Position numbers and translations under genes: made by a program
Source of the DNA: Planctomycetota bacterium
Lineage (GTDB): Bacteria; Planctomycetota; Planctomycetia; Pirellulales; UBA1268
NCBI GenBank assembly: GCA_003670865.1
Contig: QWQJ01000002.1
Span: forward strand, 1 to 32,529
Length of the DNA stretch: 32,529 bases
Reading direction: 5' to 3'
The notes under the pieces: generated by a model
Databases searched by the model: none
The model's input: only the letters and a program-made list of their open reading frames with translations
What the model was told of the DNA's origin: nothing
Shown: piece after piece, positions 17,897 through 29,475 of the stretch
Numbering within the stretch: position 1 is the first letter of the stretch
How the letters are laid out: the number at the start of each line of letters is the position of its first letter

Positions 17897-18820
17897 CTAC
17901 TGGAGACCGAGTTTGTTGGCCGCTGGTCCGGCAGGTACTTTCTTCAGCGACGATTCGGCCTTGGTCACAGTCACCTTAGAAGCAAAAATAGTGCCGGCGC
18001 CCATCGCCCCCTCACCACTCCAAAGCCGCCCCGTCACTTCAATGGCATCTCCCGAACCAACAAGTTCAAGCTGCGATGCATCAAGAGTGGCAACGGCATC
18101 CTTGCCCAACTGCAGCGAGACTCGCTGAATTTTTCCCGTGTTGATTTGGAGCACAAGCAGGGTGCCCCGAGCCTGAACCACTTGGCCAATAATCGTACCA
18201 ATTCGATCCGCCAGAACCTCGTCGGGCTTGAAATCGGCTGAAGGCGTGACGATGTCAACTGCCTGTATCGACTCTTTACCTTTTCCATGGGTATCCACAG
18301 TGGTGACCACACGAATAACCATACCCGGCCTGAGGAGCGTTGCTGGGATGCGGCCACTGACAGTCAGTTGCGAAACGCCTGCCGGATGGAGCATTGCAAC
18401 CCACGCAGGGGAGGATTGATCAAAAGCTTCCTCGGCAGAAAAGGCAACGATTCCTCCGGCGATTGAGCCAATAGATCCGCGTACGGTCCCTTGAAAATTT
18501 TCCTCCGGGAGATTATCGATGATGAACTTATTTCTTTCGACAGGCACCGTGATTGCCTTGTTGGTACCTCGGCAGGCGCCGAGATTCCAGAGCCGTTCGT
18601 AGCTCTTTTGGATCGTCGCTGATTTGTAGAACACTCCCCACTGAATTGTTCCGTCGACTGCCAAGGGCGCAGGATGTTCTTGGGTATCGGAGTATGGGTT
18701 GTAGGCCTCCGTTTGCGCTTGTGCACGGTATCCGCCGGAAACGCTGACGCTCAGGGCAATTGCTAGCATCAAAAGAAAAGAAGGCTTAAGCAGCAGGCAG
18801 GGGCTTTGCATAGGGATCAT
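17897..18820 (-). CDS. Secreted protein of unknown function, two OB-like segments
   Basis: 307 residues from ATG 18820; another ATG lies at 18811, and the frame opens at 18892. The sequence KPSFLLMLAIALSVSVSGGY ending in RAQAQ is a clear signal peptide, which decides against the longer start. The mature part begins polar (TEAYNPYSDTQEHPAP). It then has a Gly-rich stretch at about 120-140, and two beta-rich repeats: LTVSGRIPATLLRPGMVIRV (about 160-180) and VGSGDAIEVTGRLWSGEG (about 260-280). Both have the look of OB-type barrels; this is inference. No catalytic motif is seen and I do not recognise a family. Predicted periplasmic or outer-envelope protein, transcribed toward the CHAD gene with a 192-base gap. 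Confidence 0.65.
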   Translation of the reverse strand: MIPMQSPCLLLKPSFLLMLAIALSVSVSGGYRAQAQTEAYNPYSDTQEHPAPLAVDGTIQWGVFYKSATIQKSYERLWNLGACRGTNKAITVPVERNKFIIDNLPEENFQGTVRGSIGSIAGGIVAFSAEEAFDQSSPAWVAMLHPAGVSQLTVSGRIPATLLRPGMVIRVVTTVDTHGKGKESIQAVDIVTPSADFKPDEVLADRIGTIIGQVVQARGTLLVLQINTGKIQRVSLQLGKDAVATLDASQLELVGSGDAIEVTGRLWSGEGAMGAGTIFASKVTVTKAESSLKKVPAGPAANKLGLQ

Positions 18821-18925
18821 TTCTGACACTGTCGCTGAAGAAAACAGCGGGCATGCGGCACACGTGCTTGCATGAGGCACCCGGTGGATCACGCGACTCT
18901 ATTAAGAGTAATTCGGCGCATGAAC

Positions 18926-18948
18926 CACTTCCACAGTGGCCGTGGTGG
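18926..18948 (-). terminator. Weak hairpin downstream of rpoC
   Basis: On the minus strand ACCAC pairs with GTGGT around an inner CCA/TGG step, about 70 bases after the rpoC stop. There is no U-tract. Only the position, between rpoC and the next minus-strand gene, makes it worth listing. Confidence 0.2.
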
Positions 18949-19014
18949 GATCATGACGAAAATGGCGTCTACCGTCGGCGGCAGAACTGTTTTAATCAGA
19001 TTTTTCGCTAGGAA

Positions 19015-22000
19015 TTACAGCCCGTCGAGCGAAAGCGGGGATTCTTCAAGCATGGCGACCGACGCTCCGTGATCGACAGATAGTTTTAAGTCGTCACCTA
19101 ACGGATTCGACTCCAACAAAGGAAACTGGCGGGTCAAGACCGTTTCTCGGTCAAGCCGAAGTGATTCCAGCGCCTCAGGACGAACGCGAACTTCGGACGA
19201 CTGGTAGGTCTTAAAACCTGTGCCAGCCGGGATAAGATGTCCGAGAATCACATTCTCTTTCAGCCCCACGAGGTTATCCACCTTACCCGCGAGGGCTGCT
19301 TCAGTCAGCACTTTTGTGGTTTCCTGAAAGCTGGCTGCAGAAATAAAACTCGTACTCTGAACGCTCGCCTTGGTGATTCCAAGAAGTTGCGTGCTGGCCG
19401 TTGCGGGCTTTGATTTTGCGCCCTTGGCAGGGGTGCCACCGAGAGTCTCAATTTGTACGTTCGTCTGTAAGAGCACTTCCTTCGGCACAATGCTCCCAGC
19501 AACAAACTCACTGTCGCCCTTCTCTGTGATCCGAAGACATCCAGCCACGCTGTCATTTGCCTGGCGGAATTCAAACTTATCCATCACGCTGCCCGGCAAT
19601 AAGGTAGTATCCCCAACAGTCTCAATCTTCACCTTTCGCAGCATCTGGGAAACAATGAGTTCGATATGTTTGTCGTCGATATCAACTCGCTGGCTACGAT
19701 AGACATTTTGAATTTCGCGGACAAGATAACGCTGCACTTCTTCTTCGCCTGAGATGCGGAGAATGTCATGAGGCACAAGCGGACCATCAACCAGTGCTTC
19801 CCCGCTTTTGACATAATCACCGGCATGCACTCGCAGATGCTTTCCGTGAGTGACAAGATGCTCATGCTCAATGCCGCTCTCGCTCTTGACAACAATCGTC
19901 CGCTTGCCTCGACGCTTTTCGCCAAGAAGTTCCACGATGCCGTCGATTTCCGCCATGACAGCGGGGTCTTTTGGCTTACGGGCCTCAAAGATTTCCGTGA
20001 CACGAGGCAGCCCACCAGTGATGTCTTGCGTACCAGAAACTTCACGAGGCGTCTTGGCCAGCACATGGCCAGCCTTGACGATTTCTCCCTGATTCACTTC
20101 GATGTAGGCTTTTTCTGGTAGATAATAAAAGTCAAGAATTTTGCCCGACTCATCCTCTAAAACGACCTGCGGGTGGTACACGCCCTTGTGCTCCATAATC
20201 ATGCGCCGCACGTGACCGCTGGGGTCTTTTTCAATCCGGAGCGTTTCGCCTTCGACCACATCCTCGTATCGAACTTTGCCCGAGACTTCAGCCAGAATCG
20301 GAATCGAATGCGGATCCCATTGAACAAGCACTTGGCCAGTCTTAACCTCTTCGTTGTCTTGAACCTTCAGAATGGCACCAGCGGGAATATCAAACTTCTC
20401 CAGTTCACGGCCCTTTGGATCGATCACGGAGATTTCGCCATTTCTCGCCAGCACAATCGACTCACCTTGCTCTGTTTTGACAGTGCGTAGGCGAGTGAAT
20501 TTTACTGTGCCAGCCTTCTTTGCCTTACTCTCGTTGTCTTCGATGGCCCGCTGACCGACGCCGCCGATATGAAATGTCCGCATGGTCAACTGAGTGCCAG
20601 GTTCACCGATGCTCTGGGCAGCAATGATCCCCACGGCCATGCCTTCTTCGACCATTGATCGCGTTGAAAGATCCATGCCGTAGCAGAGGCGACAAACGCC
20701 GAGTGGTGCTTCGCATGTCAGCGGGCTGCGCACTTGAATTTTTTCAAGCCCGAGTTCTTCGATTTGGCGACCAATAGTCGGTGTGATGAGTTCGTCTTCG
20801 TGTACAACCACCTCATCAGTGATCGGGTTGACAATATTTGCCCGACTCACACGCCCACGAATGCTATCTGCAAGGCTGACTTCGACCTTTTCGCCACGGT
20901 AAATAACCATCTTGGTAATACCCTGCGTGGTGCCGCAGTCGTGCATGGTCACAACCACATTTTGCGCAACATCGCAGAGTTTGCGGGTGAGATAGCCCGA
21001 GTCAGCGGTCTTGAGAGCGGTGTCGGCTAAGCCCTTACGAGCACCGTGGGTCGAACTAAAATACTCCAATACCGTCAAGCCTTCGCGGAAGTTGGCTTTG
21101 ATGGGTGTCTCGATGATCTTGCCGGATGGTTTCGCCATCAGACCACGCATGCCAGCTAGTTGGCGAATTTGCTCCACACCGCCTCGGGCGCCGGAGTGGG
21201 CCATTAAATAGATCGGATTTACGTAACCCGCGCGTCGAGTCTCTCGAGCATCGGTGTCTTGTGTCAGTTCCTCCATCATGTCTTTGGTGATCTGTTCCCG
21301 AGCATGCGTCCACGCGTCGAGAACCTGATTGTACCGCTCGCCGTCAGTGATCACGCCGCGCTGATAGAGCTTCATGATTTTTGAGACACCCTTTTCAGCC
21401 TCACCAATAATTTTTGATTTACTGGCTGGCGTGATCAGGTCATCGGTTGCAAAAGAAAGTCCGCTCTTGGTGCTCCAACTGAAACCAGTACGGTTCATGT
21501 CGTCCAAGAGATCAATCGTCTTGCGTCGGCCGAGAGCTTGGTAGCAATCTGAGATAACGCGAGCCAATTCACTTGAACGCATTGGAATATTGTAAAAGAG
21601 CATTCCTTCTGGCAATACAGAATTAAACAGAACACGACCAACGGTGGTTTCAATTCGAGCCCCCGGTTCGCCCAGCAATTCTCCCTCAATCTTCAGACGG
21701 CGATTGGGGGGCAGTTTTAGCTTGATGGTGGCGTGCGTATCCACTTTTCCCAGTGAGTGTGCCAACTGCACCTCGTTGGCATCCTTAAATACCATCCCCT
21801 CGCCCTTGCGACCAGGGAGCGCCATTGTTAGATAATAACAACCCATCACCACATCCTGCGAAGGACTAATAATGGGCGCTCCATTGGCTGGGCTAAAGAT
21901 ATTATTGGTGCTCAGCATCAATGTGTGGGCTTCAACCTGTGCTTCGATTGAAAGCGGCAGGTGCACCGCCATCTGATCGCCGTCAAAGTCAGCATTGAAA

Positions 22001-23361
22001 CCTTTGCAGACAAGCGGATGGAGCTTGATGGCATTTCCTTCAACAAGCAAAGGTTCAAAAGCCTGAATGCCCATACGGTGGAGCGTGGGGGCTCGATTGA
22101 GCAAAACCGGATGGTTACGAATCACTTCTTCCAGGATGTCCCAGACTTCGGCATCCTTGCGCTCAAGCATTTTCTTAGCGCTCTTAATCGTGTCGGCATG
22201 GCCTAGATCCTTGAGGCGACGAATAATAAACGGCTGATACAGTTCCAAAGCGATTTTCTTAGGCAAACCGCACTGATGAAGACGGAGCGTTGGTCCAACG
22301 ACGATTACACTACGCGCGGAGTAATCGACACGCTTGCCAAGGAGATTCTCTCGAAATCGCCCCTGCTTGCCCTTGATCATGTCAGTCAGGCTCTTCAGCG
22401 GACGATTACTGGAAGCCAGTACGGGTCGCTTGCAGCGGTTGTTGTCGAAGAGTGCGTCGACCGACTGCTGCAGCATCCGTTTTTCATTGCGGATTATCAC
22501 TTCGGGCGCATTGAGATCAACGAGTTTTTTCAGCCGATTATTACGGTTGATGATCCGGCGGTAGAGATCGTTTAGGTCGCTCGTTGCGAAATTGCCTGAG
22601 TCGAGCATGACAAGCGGGCGAAGATCAGGAGGAATCACTGGAATCACATCCAGCACCATCCACTCCGGTTTGTTCTCGCTGTCGCGAATGGCTTCAACAA
22701 TTTTCAGCCGATTGACAAGATCTTTCTTCTTTTGCTTAGAGCCTGTTGTATGGAGTTCCTCTCGCAAATCCTTGGAAAGCTGAACGAGATCTAAGCCCAG
22801 GAGCAATTTACGGACCGCTTCGGCGCCCATTTCGGCCTCAAAGCCCGTTTCGCCATAGGTGGCACGGGCTGCACGAAACTCATCTTCAGACAATAAACTT
22901 TGCTTCTTGAGCGGCGTGTCTTTAGGATCAAGCACAACGTAGTCTTGAAAATAAACGACCTTCTCAAGGCTGGACGTTTTCATTTCGAGCAAAGCGCCCA
23001 ACCGACTCGGCATTGCCTTAAAGAACCAGATGTGCACGATTGGGGCGGCCAATTCAATGTGGCCCATGCGCTTTCGCCGAACGCGGCTATGCGTCACCTT
23101 CACACCGCAGCGATCGCAGACCATGCCCTTGTATTTCATGCCGCGATACTTACCGCAGGAGCATTCCCAGTCTTTCTCCGGGCCAAAAATCTTTTCGCAC
23201 ATCAAACCGTCTTTTTCAGGGCGGTAGGTACGATAATTAATGGTTTCGGGTTTTTTTACCTCACCAAACGACCAGCTTCGAATGTCGTGCGGCCGCGCCA
23301 GCGTGATTTTAACGGCGGAATAGTCATTGACGCGATCGTAGGTTGATTCACCGATGCTCAC
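19015..23361 (-). CDS. rpoC: RNA polymerase beta' subunit
   Basis: 1448-residue catalytic subunit (1407 in E. coli). The N-terminal zinc ribbon is [20 protein letters not shown]. The active-site Mg2+ loop [12 protein letters not shown] has Asp458, Asp460 and Asp462. The second zinc site is formed by Cys in HDCGTT and [11 protein letters not shown]. The bridge/trigger region is recognisable around [19 protein letters not shown]. The start is GTG 23361, giving [20 protein letters not shown] stands seven bases upstream (23369-23374). The longer frame to 23397 would bury that site and add unconserved residues. It is the last gene of the block and follows rpoB by 113 bases. Confidence 0.98.
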   Translation of the reverse strand: MSIGESTYDRVNDYSAVKITLARPHDIRSWSFGEVKKPETINYRTYRPEKDGLMCEKIFGPEKDWECSCGKYRGMKYKGMVCDRCGVKVTHSRVRRKRMGHIELAAPIVHIWFFKAMPSRLGALLEMKTSSLEKVVYFQDYVVLDPKDTPLKKQSLLSEDEFRAARATYGETGFEAEMGAEAVRKLLLGLDLVQLSKDLREELHTTGSKQKKKDLVNRLKIVEAIRDSENKPEWMVLDVIPVIPPDLRPLVMLDSGNFATSDLNDLYRRIINRNNRLKKLVDLNAPEVIIRNEKRMLQQSVDALFDNNRCKRPVLASSNRPLKSLTDMIKGKQGRFRENLLGKRVDYSARSVIVVGPTLRLHQCGLPKKIALELYQPFIIRRLKDLGHADTIKSAKKMLERKDAEVWDILEEVIRNHPVLLNRAPTLHRMGIQAFEPLLVEGNAIKLHPLVCKGFNADFDGDQMAVHLPLSIEAQVEAHTLMLSTNNIFSPANGAPIISPSQDVVMGCYYLTMALPGRKGEGMVFKDANEVQLAHSLGKVDTHATIKLKLPPNRRLKIEGELLGEPGARIETTVGRVLFNSVLPEGMLFYNIPMRSSELARVISDCYQALGRRKTIDLLDDMNRTGFSWSTKSGLSFATDDLITPASKSKIIGEAEKGVSKIMKLYQRGVITDGERYNQVLDAWTHAREQITKDMMEELTQDTDARETRRAGYVNPIYLMAHSGARGGVEQIRQLAGMRGLMAKPSGKIIETPIKANFREGLTVLEYFSSTHGARKGLADTALKTADSGYLTRKLCDVAQNVVVTMHDCGTTQGITKMVIYRGEKVEVSLADSIRGRVSRANIVNPITDEVVVHEDELITPTIGRQIEELGLEKIQVRSPLTCEAPLGVCRLCYGMDLSTRSMVEEGMAVGIIAAQSIGEPGTQLTMRTFHIGGVGQRAIEDNESKAKKAGTVKFTRLRTVKTEQGESIVLARNGEISVIDPKGRELEKFDIPAGAILKVQDNEEVKTGQVLVQWDPHSIPILAEVSGKVRYEDVVEGETLRIEKDPSGHVRRMIMEHKGVYHPQVVLEDESGKILDFYYLPEKAYIEVNQGEIVKAGHVLAKTPREVSGTQDITGGLPRVTEIFEARKPKDPAVMAEIDGIVELLGEKRRGKRTIVVKSESGIEHEHLVTHGKHLRVHAGDYVKSGEALVDGPLVPHDILRISGEEEVQRYLVREIQNVYRSQRVDIDDKHIELIVSQMLRKVKIETVGDTTLLPGSVMDKFEFRQANDSVAGCLRITEKGDSEFVAGSIVPKEVLLQTNVQIETLGGTPAKGAKSKPATASTQLLGITKASVQSTSFISAASFQETTKVLTEAALAGKVDNLVGLKENVILGHLIPAGTGFKTYQSSEVRVRPEALESLRLDRETVLTRQFPLLESNPLGDDLKLSVDHGASVAMLEESPLSLDGL

Positions 23362-23368
23362 GCGAAAT

Positions 23369-23374
23369 CTCCTT
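23369..23374 (-). promoter_or_regulatory. Ribosome binding site deciding the rpoC start
   Basis: AAGGAG on the minus strand, seven bases before GTG 23361. It supports the GTG start over the longer frame. Confidence 0.75.
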
Positions 23375-23474
23375 GTAAAAAACAGGGCCGGGGCCAACTT
23401 GCCGATAGATGAAAATAGTATGGGTAACGCTAAATAAAATCTAAAAAAACGGACTAAGAGTTTCTCAGCCGCTC

Positions 23475-26400
23475 CTAGATGCGACGCTTTTCTAATTGCA
23501 TATTGAGGGCCAAACCACGAATTTCATTGGTAAGAACATCAAAGCTAGCCGGTGTTCCGGCCTCCAGCGTGTTCTCTCCCTTCACCATGCTCTCGTAAAT
23601 CTTTGTCCGCCCTTCGACGTCATCGCTTTTGACCGTGAGCAATTCTTGGAGCGTGTAGGCCGCACCATAAGCCTCTAACGCCCAGACTTCCATTTCACCA
23701 AATCTCTGTCCACCAAAACGAGCTTTACCACCGAGCGGTTGCTGCGTGATCAGCGAGTAAGGACCGGTCGAACGGGCATGTACCTTGTCATCGACAAGGT
23801 GATGCAACTTAAGCATGTAGATGTATCCGACAGTTGTTTCCTGCTCGAGTTGCTCGCCAGTGCGGCCGTCAAAGAGTTGGGCTTTTCCATGACTGGGCAA
23901 TCCCGCCACCTTAAGCACCGCATTGATATCTTCCTCGCTGGCCCCATCAAAAACGGGCGTAATCGCTTGGAATCCCAGTAGCTTGCCTGCCCAGCCCAGA
24001 TGGGTCTCGAGAATCTGACCAACGTTCATCCGACTCGGTACGCCTAGCGGGTTTAACAGAATTTGTACTGGAGTGCCGTCGGCAAGAAAGGGCATGTCTT
24101 CCTTAGGAAGGATTTTAGCGATCACTCCCTTATTACCGTGACGACCGGCCATCTTGTCGCCGACAGAAATAGCCCGCTTTGCGGCGATATAAACCTTCAC
24201 CATCTGCAGCACGCCAGGACGCAACTCGTCGCCCCGCTTCATGCTATTGAGTCGCCGTTCACGGGCGTCGATTGCTTCGTCAACCACAGGCCACATTGTC
24301 TTAAAGAGTTTATCGACATCGCTTTTTCGCTGGGGAGAACGAATATCAAGAGACTCCAGATCAAAGGTTGCTGCCCGTTCGGCCACAACTTTGTGATCTT
24401 GATCCCGCACCAGCGCCCCACCGTCAATAGCCGTCAGAGGCTTTTGCAAGACTTTTTCAATCTCTGAGACCATCGCGCCGAACGTCTCGGCTACCCGCAG
24501 GTTTCCTTCGTTCTCGGCGTCTTTCAGTGACTTTTCGAACTCACGTCGTTCGTCTTCCGACAGACTCATACGCCGTGAAAACTTTTCGGTGGCCGTAACG
24601 ATCCCCTCCACCCCGGAAGGGACTTCGAGTGAATCATTTTTGACATCCTCACCGGCACGTCCAAAGATCGCGTGCAGTAGTTTTTCCTCCGGAGTCAGTT
24701 CGGTCTTGCTCTTGGGCGAGACCTTGCCAACGAGAATGTCTCCGGGCCGCACATAGGTGCCGATGCGGACAATTCCGCTTTCGTCCAAGTTGTGCAGCGC
24801 CCGTTCGCCGACATTGGGAATGTCGCGTGTGAATTCTTCGCGGCCCAGTTTGGTGTCGCGGATTTCGATGTCGTATTCCTCAATGTGAATTGAGGTGTAG
24901 ACATCATTCTCAACCAACTCCTCGCTGATGATAATGGCATCCTCGAAATTAAAACCGTCCCAGGCCATGAACCCAACGAGCACATTGCGACCAAGCGCTA
25001 ACTCGCCTTTGAAGGTAGCAGCACCGTCTGCTAAGACCTCGCCCTTTTCAACTTTTTGACCGAGCGCTACGATCGGCTTTTGGTTCTGGCAAGTGCGCTC
25101 ATTTAAGCCGACATACTTGCGGAGTTTGTACACATCGGTGCCATTGACCTCAATCGTTTCAGCATCGACATACGTCACAGCTCCCTTGCGTTCGGCCCGG
25201 ACAAGCAAACCCGAATTTACGGCCACGTCTCGCTCCATGCCGGTGGCTACGATCGGGGGTTCCGCAATCAACAGCGGCACAGCCTGTCGCTGCATGTTGG
25301 AACCCATCAAAGCGCGATTAGCGTCGTCGTGCTCAAGGAATGGAATCAGGCCAGCCGAAACACCAACCATCTGACTCGGCGCAACGTCGATGTACTGAAT
25401 CTTGTCGGCCGGCACGAGCACGAAGTCGCCCCTCCAGCGGGCGATGATTGACTCGCCTTCGATTTTTCCATTCACAACGGGAGCATCGGCCGGTGCAAGA
25501 TATGCGTCCTGCTCTTCATCAGCGCGAAGCCATGCAACGTCCTCGGTGAGCTTGCAATTCTTGACCTTGCGATAGGGAGTGACCAAAAATCCGTACGAGT
25601 CAACTCCGGAATAAATCGCTAAACTTGATATAAGACCGATGTTAGTGCCTTCGGGCGTTTCAATCGGACAAATTCTCCCGTAGTGGGAAATGTGCACATC
25701 ACGCACCTCAAAGCCCGCTCTTTTGCGATTCAAACCTCCCGGACCGAGGGCGGACAAGCGACGCTCGTGAGCGAGCATCGAGAGCGGATTGGTCTGATCG
25801 ACAACCTGAGAGAGTTCACCACGGCCAAAGAAATAATCGATGGCAGCAGAAATACTCTTGGGGTTAATCAGCGTACGAGGAGACATCTCTGTGACGTCCT
25901 TAAGACTCATTCGCTCCTGCACGGTGCGACGCAATTTAAGAAAACCCTTACGGAGTTCGTCGCCGGCCAGTTCGTCAATCGTCCGTAAACGACGATTGCC
26001 GAGATGATCAATATCGTCCACCTCAACGGCGCCCTCGCCCTCACTCAGCTCGAGCATGTATTGAATCGCTGCAATTAAATCGTCGGCACGAAGCGTCATT
26101 TCTGTCTCGGGCACAGAAAGCTTGAGCTTGCGATTGATGCGAAAACGACCGACGCGGCCCAAACGGTAGCGATTTGTGTCTTTAAATTTTTCGTCAAAAA
26201 GAGTCCTCGCCTTATCGAGAGCCGCTGGATTGCCTGGACGCAGTCGCTGATAGATCCGCACAAGCGCATCCTCATGGCTGGGAGCGACATTTGTGCGTCG
26301 CTTCGACTCATCGGCATCCTCGCGAAGGCTATTCATGATCAAAGGAACCTTCTGCTCCGCCATCAGATCGACGGCTTTTAAGCCAGAGGTGCAGATAAGC

Positions 26401-27215
26401 TCAGCTTTGTCGTGCGTAATTTTGCAACCCGCATCAACAATGATCTCGCCTGCCCGGTCAGAACCCTTCGGATAGACAATGTCATCGACCGCAATCTTGC
26501 CTTCGATCTTGGGAACGCTCCGCGGACCGACGACTTTCTCCACCGTATTTTTATAAAAAAGCTTTAGGATGTCTGAATCGCGAGCATACTTAGGATCCAT
26601 GGCCCGCAGCAGGGTGAGGGCAGAGAACTTACCGCTTTGATCGATGCGTACCTGAAGCGTATCTTTCTTGGAAATATTAAACTCAATCCAGCTGCCTCGC
26701 TCCGGAATGATTCGGCAGTTATGTGTTTTGCGATCGGCCGACTCGGTGTTTGCCACAAAGTCAATACCGGGCGATCGATGAAGTTGGCTGACGACCACGC
26801 GCTCTGCGCCATTGATGATAAACTCGCCACCGCCCAGCATGATCGGAATATCGCCCAGATAAACTTCTTCTTCGATCGGCTGTTCACGGGTCAATCGGAG
26901 TAAAACTCGCAATGGACGGCCATACGTCAAACGCAACTGACGGCACTCGTCTGGATCATATCGCGGCTTGCCTAGGCTGTAACTGATGTATTCAATCTTG
27001 ACCGTTTTGTCGTAGCTTTCGATCGGAAATATTTCGCGCAGCACGCCCTCAATCCCATGATCCTTGCGCTTGGCAGGGGGCACGCCGTACTGCAAAAACG
27101 CGTCATAGGATCGCGTCTGAATTTCTGTCAGATCCGGTATCGCGTGATTAGCCCGGCGGCTTCCAAAGTGTCGAACTTCAGTCGGCTGCAATCGACGAAT
27201 AGCGGGAGTTGCCAT
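23475..27215 (-). CDS. rpoB: RNA polymerase beta subunit
   Basis: 1246 residues from ATG 27215 (GGAG ten bases upstream); the frame extends to 27284 with 23 unconserved residues. Recognised landmarks include LHRSPGIDF near the N-terminal third, the rifampicin pocket [17 protein letters not shown] with [25 protein letters not shown], the catalytic [13 protein letters not shown] segment, and the C-terminal [17 protein letters not shown]. The protein is shorter than E. coli RpoB (1342), consistent with lacking the gamma-proteobacterial inserts. In the rifampicin cluster, the residue at E. coli Asn518 is Thr475 here; Asp516, His526 and Ser531 equivalents are retained. A 240-base spacer to rplL holds a possible internal promoter. 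Confidence 0.98.
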   Translation of the reverse strand: MATPAIRRLQPTEVRHFGSRRANHAIPDLTEIQTRSYDAFLQYGVPPAKRKDHGIEGVLREIFPIESYDKTVKIEYISYSLGKPRYDPDECRQLRLTYGRPLRVLLRLTREQPIEEEVYLGDIPIMLGGGEFIINGAERVVVSQLHRSPGIDFVANTESADRKTHNCRIIPERGSWIEFNISKKDTLQVRIDQSGKFSALTLLRAMDPKYARDSDILKLFYKNTVEKVVGPRSVPKIEGKIAVDDIVYPKGSDRAGEIIVDAGCKITHDKAELICTSGLKAVDLMAEQKVPLIMNSLREDADESKRRTNVAPSHEDALVRIYQRLRPGNPAALDKARTLFDEKFKDTNRYRLGRVGRFRINRKLKLSVPETEMTLRADDLIAAIQYMLELSEGEGAVEVDDIDHLGNRRLRTIDELAGDELRKGFLKLRRTVQERMSLKDVTEMSPRTLINPKSISAAIDYFFGRGELSQVVDQTNPLSMLAHERRLSALGPGGLNRKRAGFEVRDVHISHYGRICPIETPEGTNIGLISSLAIYSGVDSYGFLVTPYRKVKNCKLTEDVAWLRADEEQDAYLAPADAPVVNGKIEGESIIARWRGDFVLVPADKIQYIDVAPSQMVGVSAGLIPFLEHDDANRALMGSNMQRQAVPLLIAEPPIVATGMERDVAVNSGLLVRAERKGAVTYVDAETIEVNGTDVYKLRKYVGLNERTCQNQKPIVALGQKVEKGEVLADGAATFKGELALGRNVLVGFMAWDGFNFEDAIIISEELVENDVYTSIHIEEYDIEIRDTKLGREEFTRDIPNVGERALHNLDESGIVRIGTYVRPGDILVGKVSPKSKTELTPEEKLLHAIFGRAGEDVKNDSLEVPSGVEGIVTATEKFSRRMSLSEDERREFEKSLKDAENEGNLRVAETFGAMVSEIEKVLQKPLTAIDGGALVRDQDHKVVAERAATFDLESLDIRSPQRKSDVDKLFKTMWPVVDEAIDARERRLNSMKRGDELRPGVLQMVKVYIAAKRAISVGDKMAGRHGNKGVIAKILPKEDMPFLADGTPVQILLNPLGVPSRMNVGQILETHLGWAGKLLGFQAITPVFDGASEEDINAVLKVAGLPSHGKAQLFDGRTGEQLEQETTVGYIYMLKLHHLVDDKVHARSTGPYSLITQQPLGGKARFGGQRFGEMEVWALEAYGAAYTLQELLTVKSDDVEGRTKIYESMVKGENTLEAGTPASFDVLTNEIRGLALNMQLEKRRI

Positions 27216-27392
27216 TGAGAGAAGACTCCTAGGGTAGGTCTGCGCGGGAGTTACGACAGTCGAACCGTAAAAAAGCGTCCGCAATTCAGGAAAAACAGTT
27301 CCTCAATCACGTAACCACAAAAAAGCGGTGACGACACAACACAAAATGGAACTAGAAACAGGCGGGCAGACAAATTGTCCGGAGCAGCAAAA

Positions 27393-27401
27393 ACTATACC
27401 A
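27393..27401 (-). promoter_or_regulatory. Possible extended -10 promoter for rpoBC
   Basis: In the rplL-rpoB spacer the minus strand reads TGGTATAGT, an extended -10 (TG-n-TATAGT), about 180 bases before the rpoB start. No good -35 is present, as is common for extended -10 promoters. An odd palindrome GACAAATTGTC (27369-27379) lies just downstream, where an operator could sit. The rest of the spacer is T/A-rich on the transcript with no clear terminator hairpin. Confidence 0.3.
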
Positions 27402-27455
27402 AATAGACGACAGGAAAAAAGAGCCCATCATTCATTTGCGTATTTTCGTCGTTTT

Positions 27456-27866
27456 TTACTTGATCGAGACAGTTGCCTTGGATTCTTCCAGTTCTTTTTT
27501 CAGCTTCTCGGCGTCGGCTTTGGAAATGCCTTCTTTGACCTTGGCAGGCGCGCTTTCGACCAGATCCTTGGCCTCTTTGAGACCAAGCCCAGTTGCGGCA
27601 CGCACGACCTTGATCACGCCAATTTTGTTGTCGCCGAAGCTTTCCAGTACGACATCAAACTCTGTTTTCTCAACGGCGGCTTCGGCAGCAACACCACCGG
27701 CAGGTGCGGCCATCATCACCGCGCCGCCAGCAGCTGGCTTAATGCCGTGAACTTCGTCGAGATAGTCGGAAAGTTCCTTAGCAGCCTTGAGCGTTAAGCC
27801 AACGATCTTATCGCCGAGATCCTTGGTACCAGCAGAGAATTCACGAGTCGCTTCAGCCGTTGTCAT
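27456..27866 (-). CDS. rplL: 50S ribosomal protein L7/L12
   Basis: 136 residues; stalk protein that recruits translation GTPases. An N-terminal dimerisation helix region (about 1-45) is joined by an Ala/Gly/Pro hinge ([14 protein letters not shown]) to the conserved C-terminal domain ([37 protein letters not shown]). The ATG at 27866 has AAGGAT eight bases upstream. It lies 205 bases after rplJ, wider than usual for this pair, and a strong hairpin occupies part of the gap. Confidence 0.97.
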   Translation of the reverse strand: MTTAEATREFSAGTKDLGDKIVGLTLKAAKELSDYLDEVHGIKPAAGGAVMMAAPAGGVAAEAAVEKTEFDVVLESFGDNKIGVIKVVRAATGLGLKEAKDLVESAPAKVKEGISKADAEKLKKELEESKATVSIK

Positions 27867-27894
27867 CGATCAGGATCCTTTTCGTTCAGAGGAG

Positions 27895-27935
27895 AGCCGG
27901 TTTACGAAGCAACGAAAGATTGCTACAAACCGGCT
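27895..27935 (-). promoter_or_regulatory. Strong two-tier hairpin upstream of rplL
   Basis: AGCCGGTTT (27895-27903) pairs perfectly with AAACCGGCT (27927-27935). Inside, AGCAA (27908-27912) pairs with TTGCT (27920-27924) around a 7-base loop. It ends 28 bases before the rplL ATG on the transcript, with no U-tract, so processing, attenuation or stabilisation is likelier than termination. Confidence 0.55.
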
Positions 27936-28010
27936 GATGTGAGGAGTAAGTGTTTAAAGCCGCCGAATTTGGTTTCAATAAATGAAGGACTACAGTCTTA
28001 CCACGAACTT

Positions 28011-28047
28011 TGGCTGTGTGAAGCCCCTTCAAAAAAACACAAAGCCA
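28011..28047 (-). promoter_or_regulatory. Second imperfect hairpin in the rplJ-rplL gap
   Basis: TGGCTGTGTG (28011-28020) pairs with CACAAAGCCA (28038-28047) with one mismatch, around a 17-base loop containing a run of seven A (U on the transcript). It starts 24 bases after the rplJ stop. Confidence 0.35.
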
Positions 28048-28071
28048 GTATAAAAAATGCTTGCTGCAGCG

Positions 28072-28662
28072 TCACGCAACGGGGGATTCTGCCGGAAGGG
28101 CATCTACGACTGCCGTTTCGCCATTGGCTGGGATGGCATTTTTCTCCAGCTCTTTCACACGAGACGCAATCTGCCCTGCCAGAAGACCCCCAACCGAACC
28201 GATTTGGCCCGCCAGGACCGATGCCACAGAAATGATTTGGCCTGAGATAATCGAAAGCTGTTCAGTGCGGGTGGGCCACTTTGCAACCGTCTTCATTTCG
28301 ACGGCCTCTAAGCGAGAGCCATCGAGAGCACCACCCCGAAACTCAAGGCTTTCAAAGCCCTTGAGTGCGGTCAGGCGGTCAAGTTCTTTGACTAAGTCAA
28401 CGACATCCTCGCCGCCCCACGCAATTGCCAGCATACCCTCCGTCTTTTCAAAGGCTGGTGCCAGTGGGGTGCTGAGGGTCGCTCTTCGTGCAAGGCTATT
28501 TTTCACCATCGTGAGATGGATTTTTTTCTTTCGCAACGCCTGTCGCAACTGAGTTGTTTTCTGCGCGTTGAGGGTGCCAAGGCTGACAACCACTAGGTCG
28601 CCAACATCGCTTAGGCGAGACTTCAGATCATCGACCAGCATGTTTTTTACAGTTTTGCTCAT
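28072..28662 (-). CDS. rplJ: 50S ribosomal protein L10
   Basis: 196 residues, somewhat longer than E. coli (165). It anchors L7/L12 dimers to 23S rRNA. The N-terminal domain has VKNMLVDDLKSRL, VVVSLGTLNAQKTTQLR and VKNSLARRA; the middle has EGMLAIAWGGEDVV. The C-terminal extension after the L12-binding helix region (ISVASVLAGQIGSVGGLLAGQIASRVKEL, in part) adds an Ala/Pro-rich tail of about 20 residues. ATG 28662 has only a weak site. The 75-base gap after rplA may hold leader elements, but none is clear. Confidence 0.96.
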   Translation of the reverse strand: MSKTVKNMLVDDLKSRLSDVGDLVVVSLGTLNAQKTTQLRQALRKKKIHLTMVKNSLARRATLSTPLAPAFEKTEGMLAIAWGGEDVVDLVKELDRLTALKGFESLEFRGGALDGSRLEAVEMKTVAKWPTRTEQLSIISGQIISVASVLAGQIGSVGGLLAGQIASRVKELEKNAIPANGETAVVDALPAESPVA

Positions 28663-28737
28663 GGAAATTTGGCTCTGCGGGGATTGCTATCTGCGGTGAT
28701 GGGGCTCGTAAATATTTGGCGATCTTCGACTATAGCT

Positions 28738-29418
28738 CTAAGCAGCAACCATGACACCGGGGGTCATGGTTGCCGAGATCGAAATGCTTTTGACAAATTG
28801 ACCTCGAACGCTGCCCGGCTGTAGGGAAAGAATATGGTCGATGAAGGCCCGGATGTTGTCGACGAGTTTGGCTGAATCGAAGCTGGCTTTGCCAACAACG
28901 GCATGCACGATGCCTGTTGGGTCATTGCGGAACTCAACTTTGCCCGCCTTGTATTCGCTCACGGTCCTTGCAATATCGGCTGTGACGGTGCCTGCCCGAG
29001 GACTCGGCATCAGTCCGCGTGGGCCAAGCACTTTTCCAAGCGGCCCAACTAAACCCATCATATCGGGGGCAGCGATACAGACATCGAAGTCCGTCCAGCC
29101 TTCCTTGATTTTTTTAGCCAACTCATCGGCTCCAACCTCTTCTGCGCCAGCAGCCCGAGCATCATCGGCAAGATTGCCCTTCGCAAAAACAACAACGCGT
29201 TTTGACTTACCAATGCCATGCGGCAAGACCAACGATCCACGCACGATCTGGTCGGCTTGCTTGGGGTCAATGCCCAGTCGCATGTGAATCTCGACCGACT
29301 GGTCGAATTTGGCTGGGGGAAAATTCTTCAGCAGTGCCACGGCATCAGCCAGCGGTACAGGAGCTTCAGAAGTTGGTTTCTTGGCGAGCATCGCCCGCAT
29401 GCGTTTGGTCAGAGCCAC
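28738..29418 (-). CDS. rplA: 50S ribosomal protein L1
   Basis: 226 residues, the normal length. It binds the L1 stalk of 23S rRNA and in many bacteria represses its own operon. Conserved segments include [40 protein letters not shown] and [15 protein letters not shown]. The start at 29418 ([11 protein letters not shown]) is the family N-terminus. It follows rplK by 57 bases. Confidence 0.97.
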   Translation of the reverse strand: MALTKRMRAMLAKKPTSEAPVPLADAVALLKNFPPAKFDQSVEIHMRLGIDPKQADQIVRGSLVLPHGIGKSKRVVVFAKGNLADDARAAGAEEVGADELAKKIKEGWTDFDVCIAAPDMMGLVGPLGKVLGPRGLMPSPRAGTVTADIARTVSEYKAGKVEFRNDPTGIVHAVVGKASFDSAKLVDNIRAFIDHILSLQPGSVRGQFVKSISISATMTPGVMVAA

Positions 29419-29475
29419 GGTTAAAAATCCTGATATCAGTGAGTGAAAGGAACTTTTTTTGAACGACGAAACAAA

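Noticed and set aside
28061-28552. A 163-codon plus-strand frame opposite rplJ.
   Set aside because: Antisense to a clear L10 gene; Ser/Arg/Ala-rich product typical of a shadow frame.
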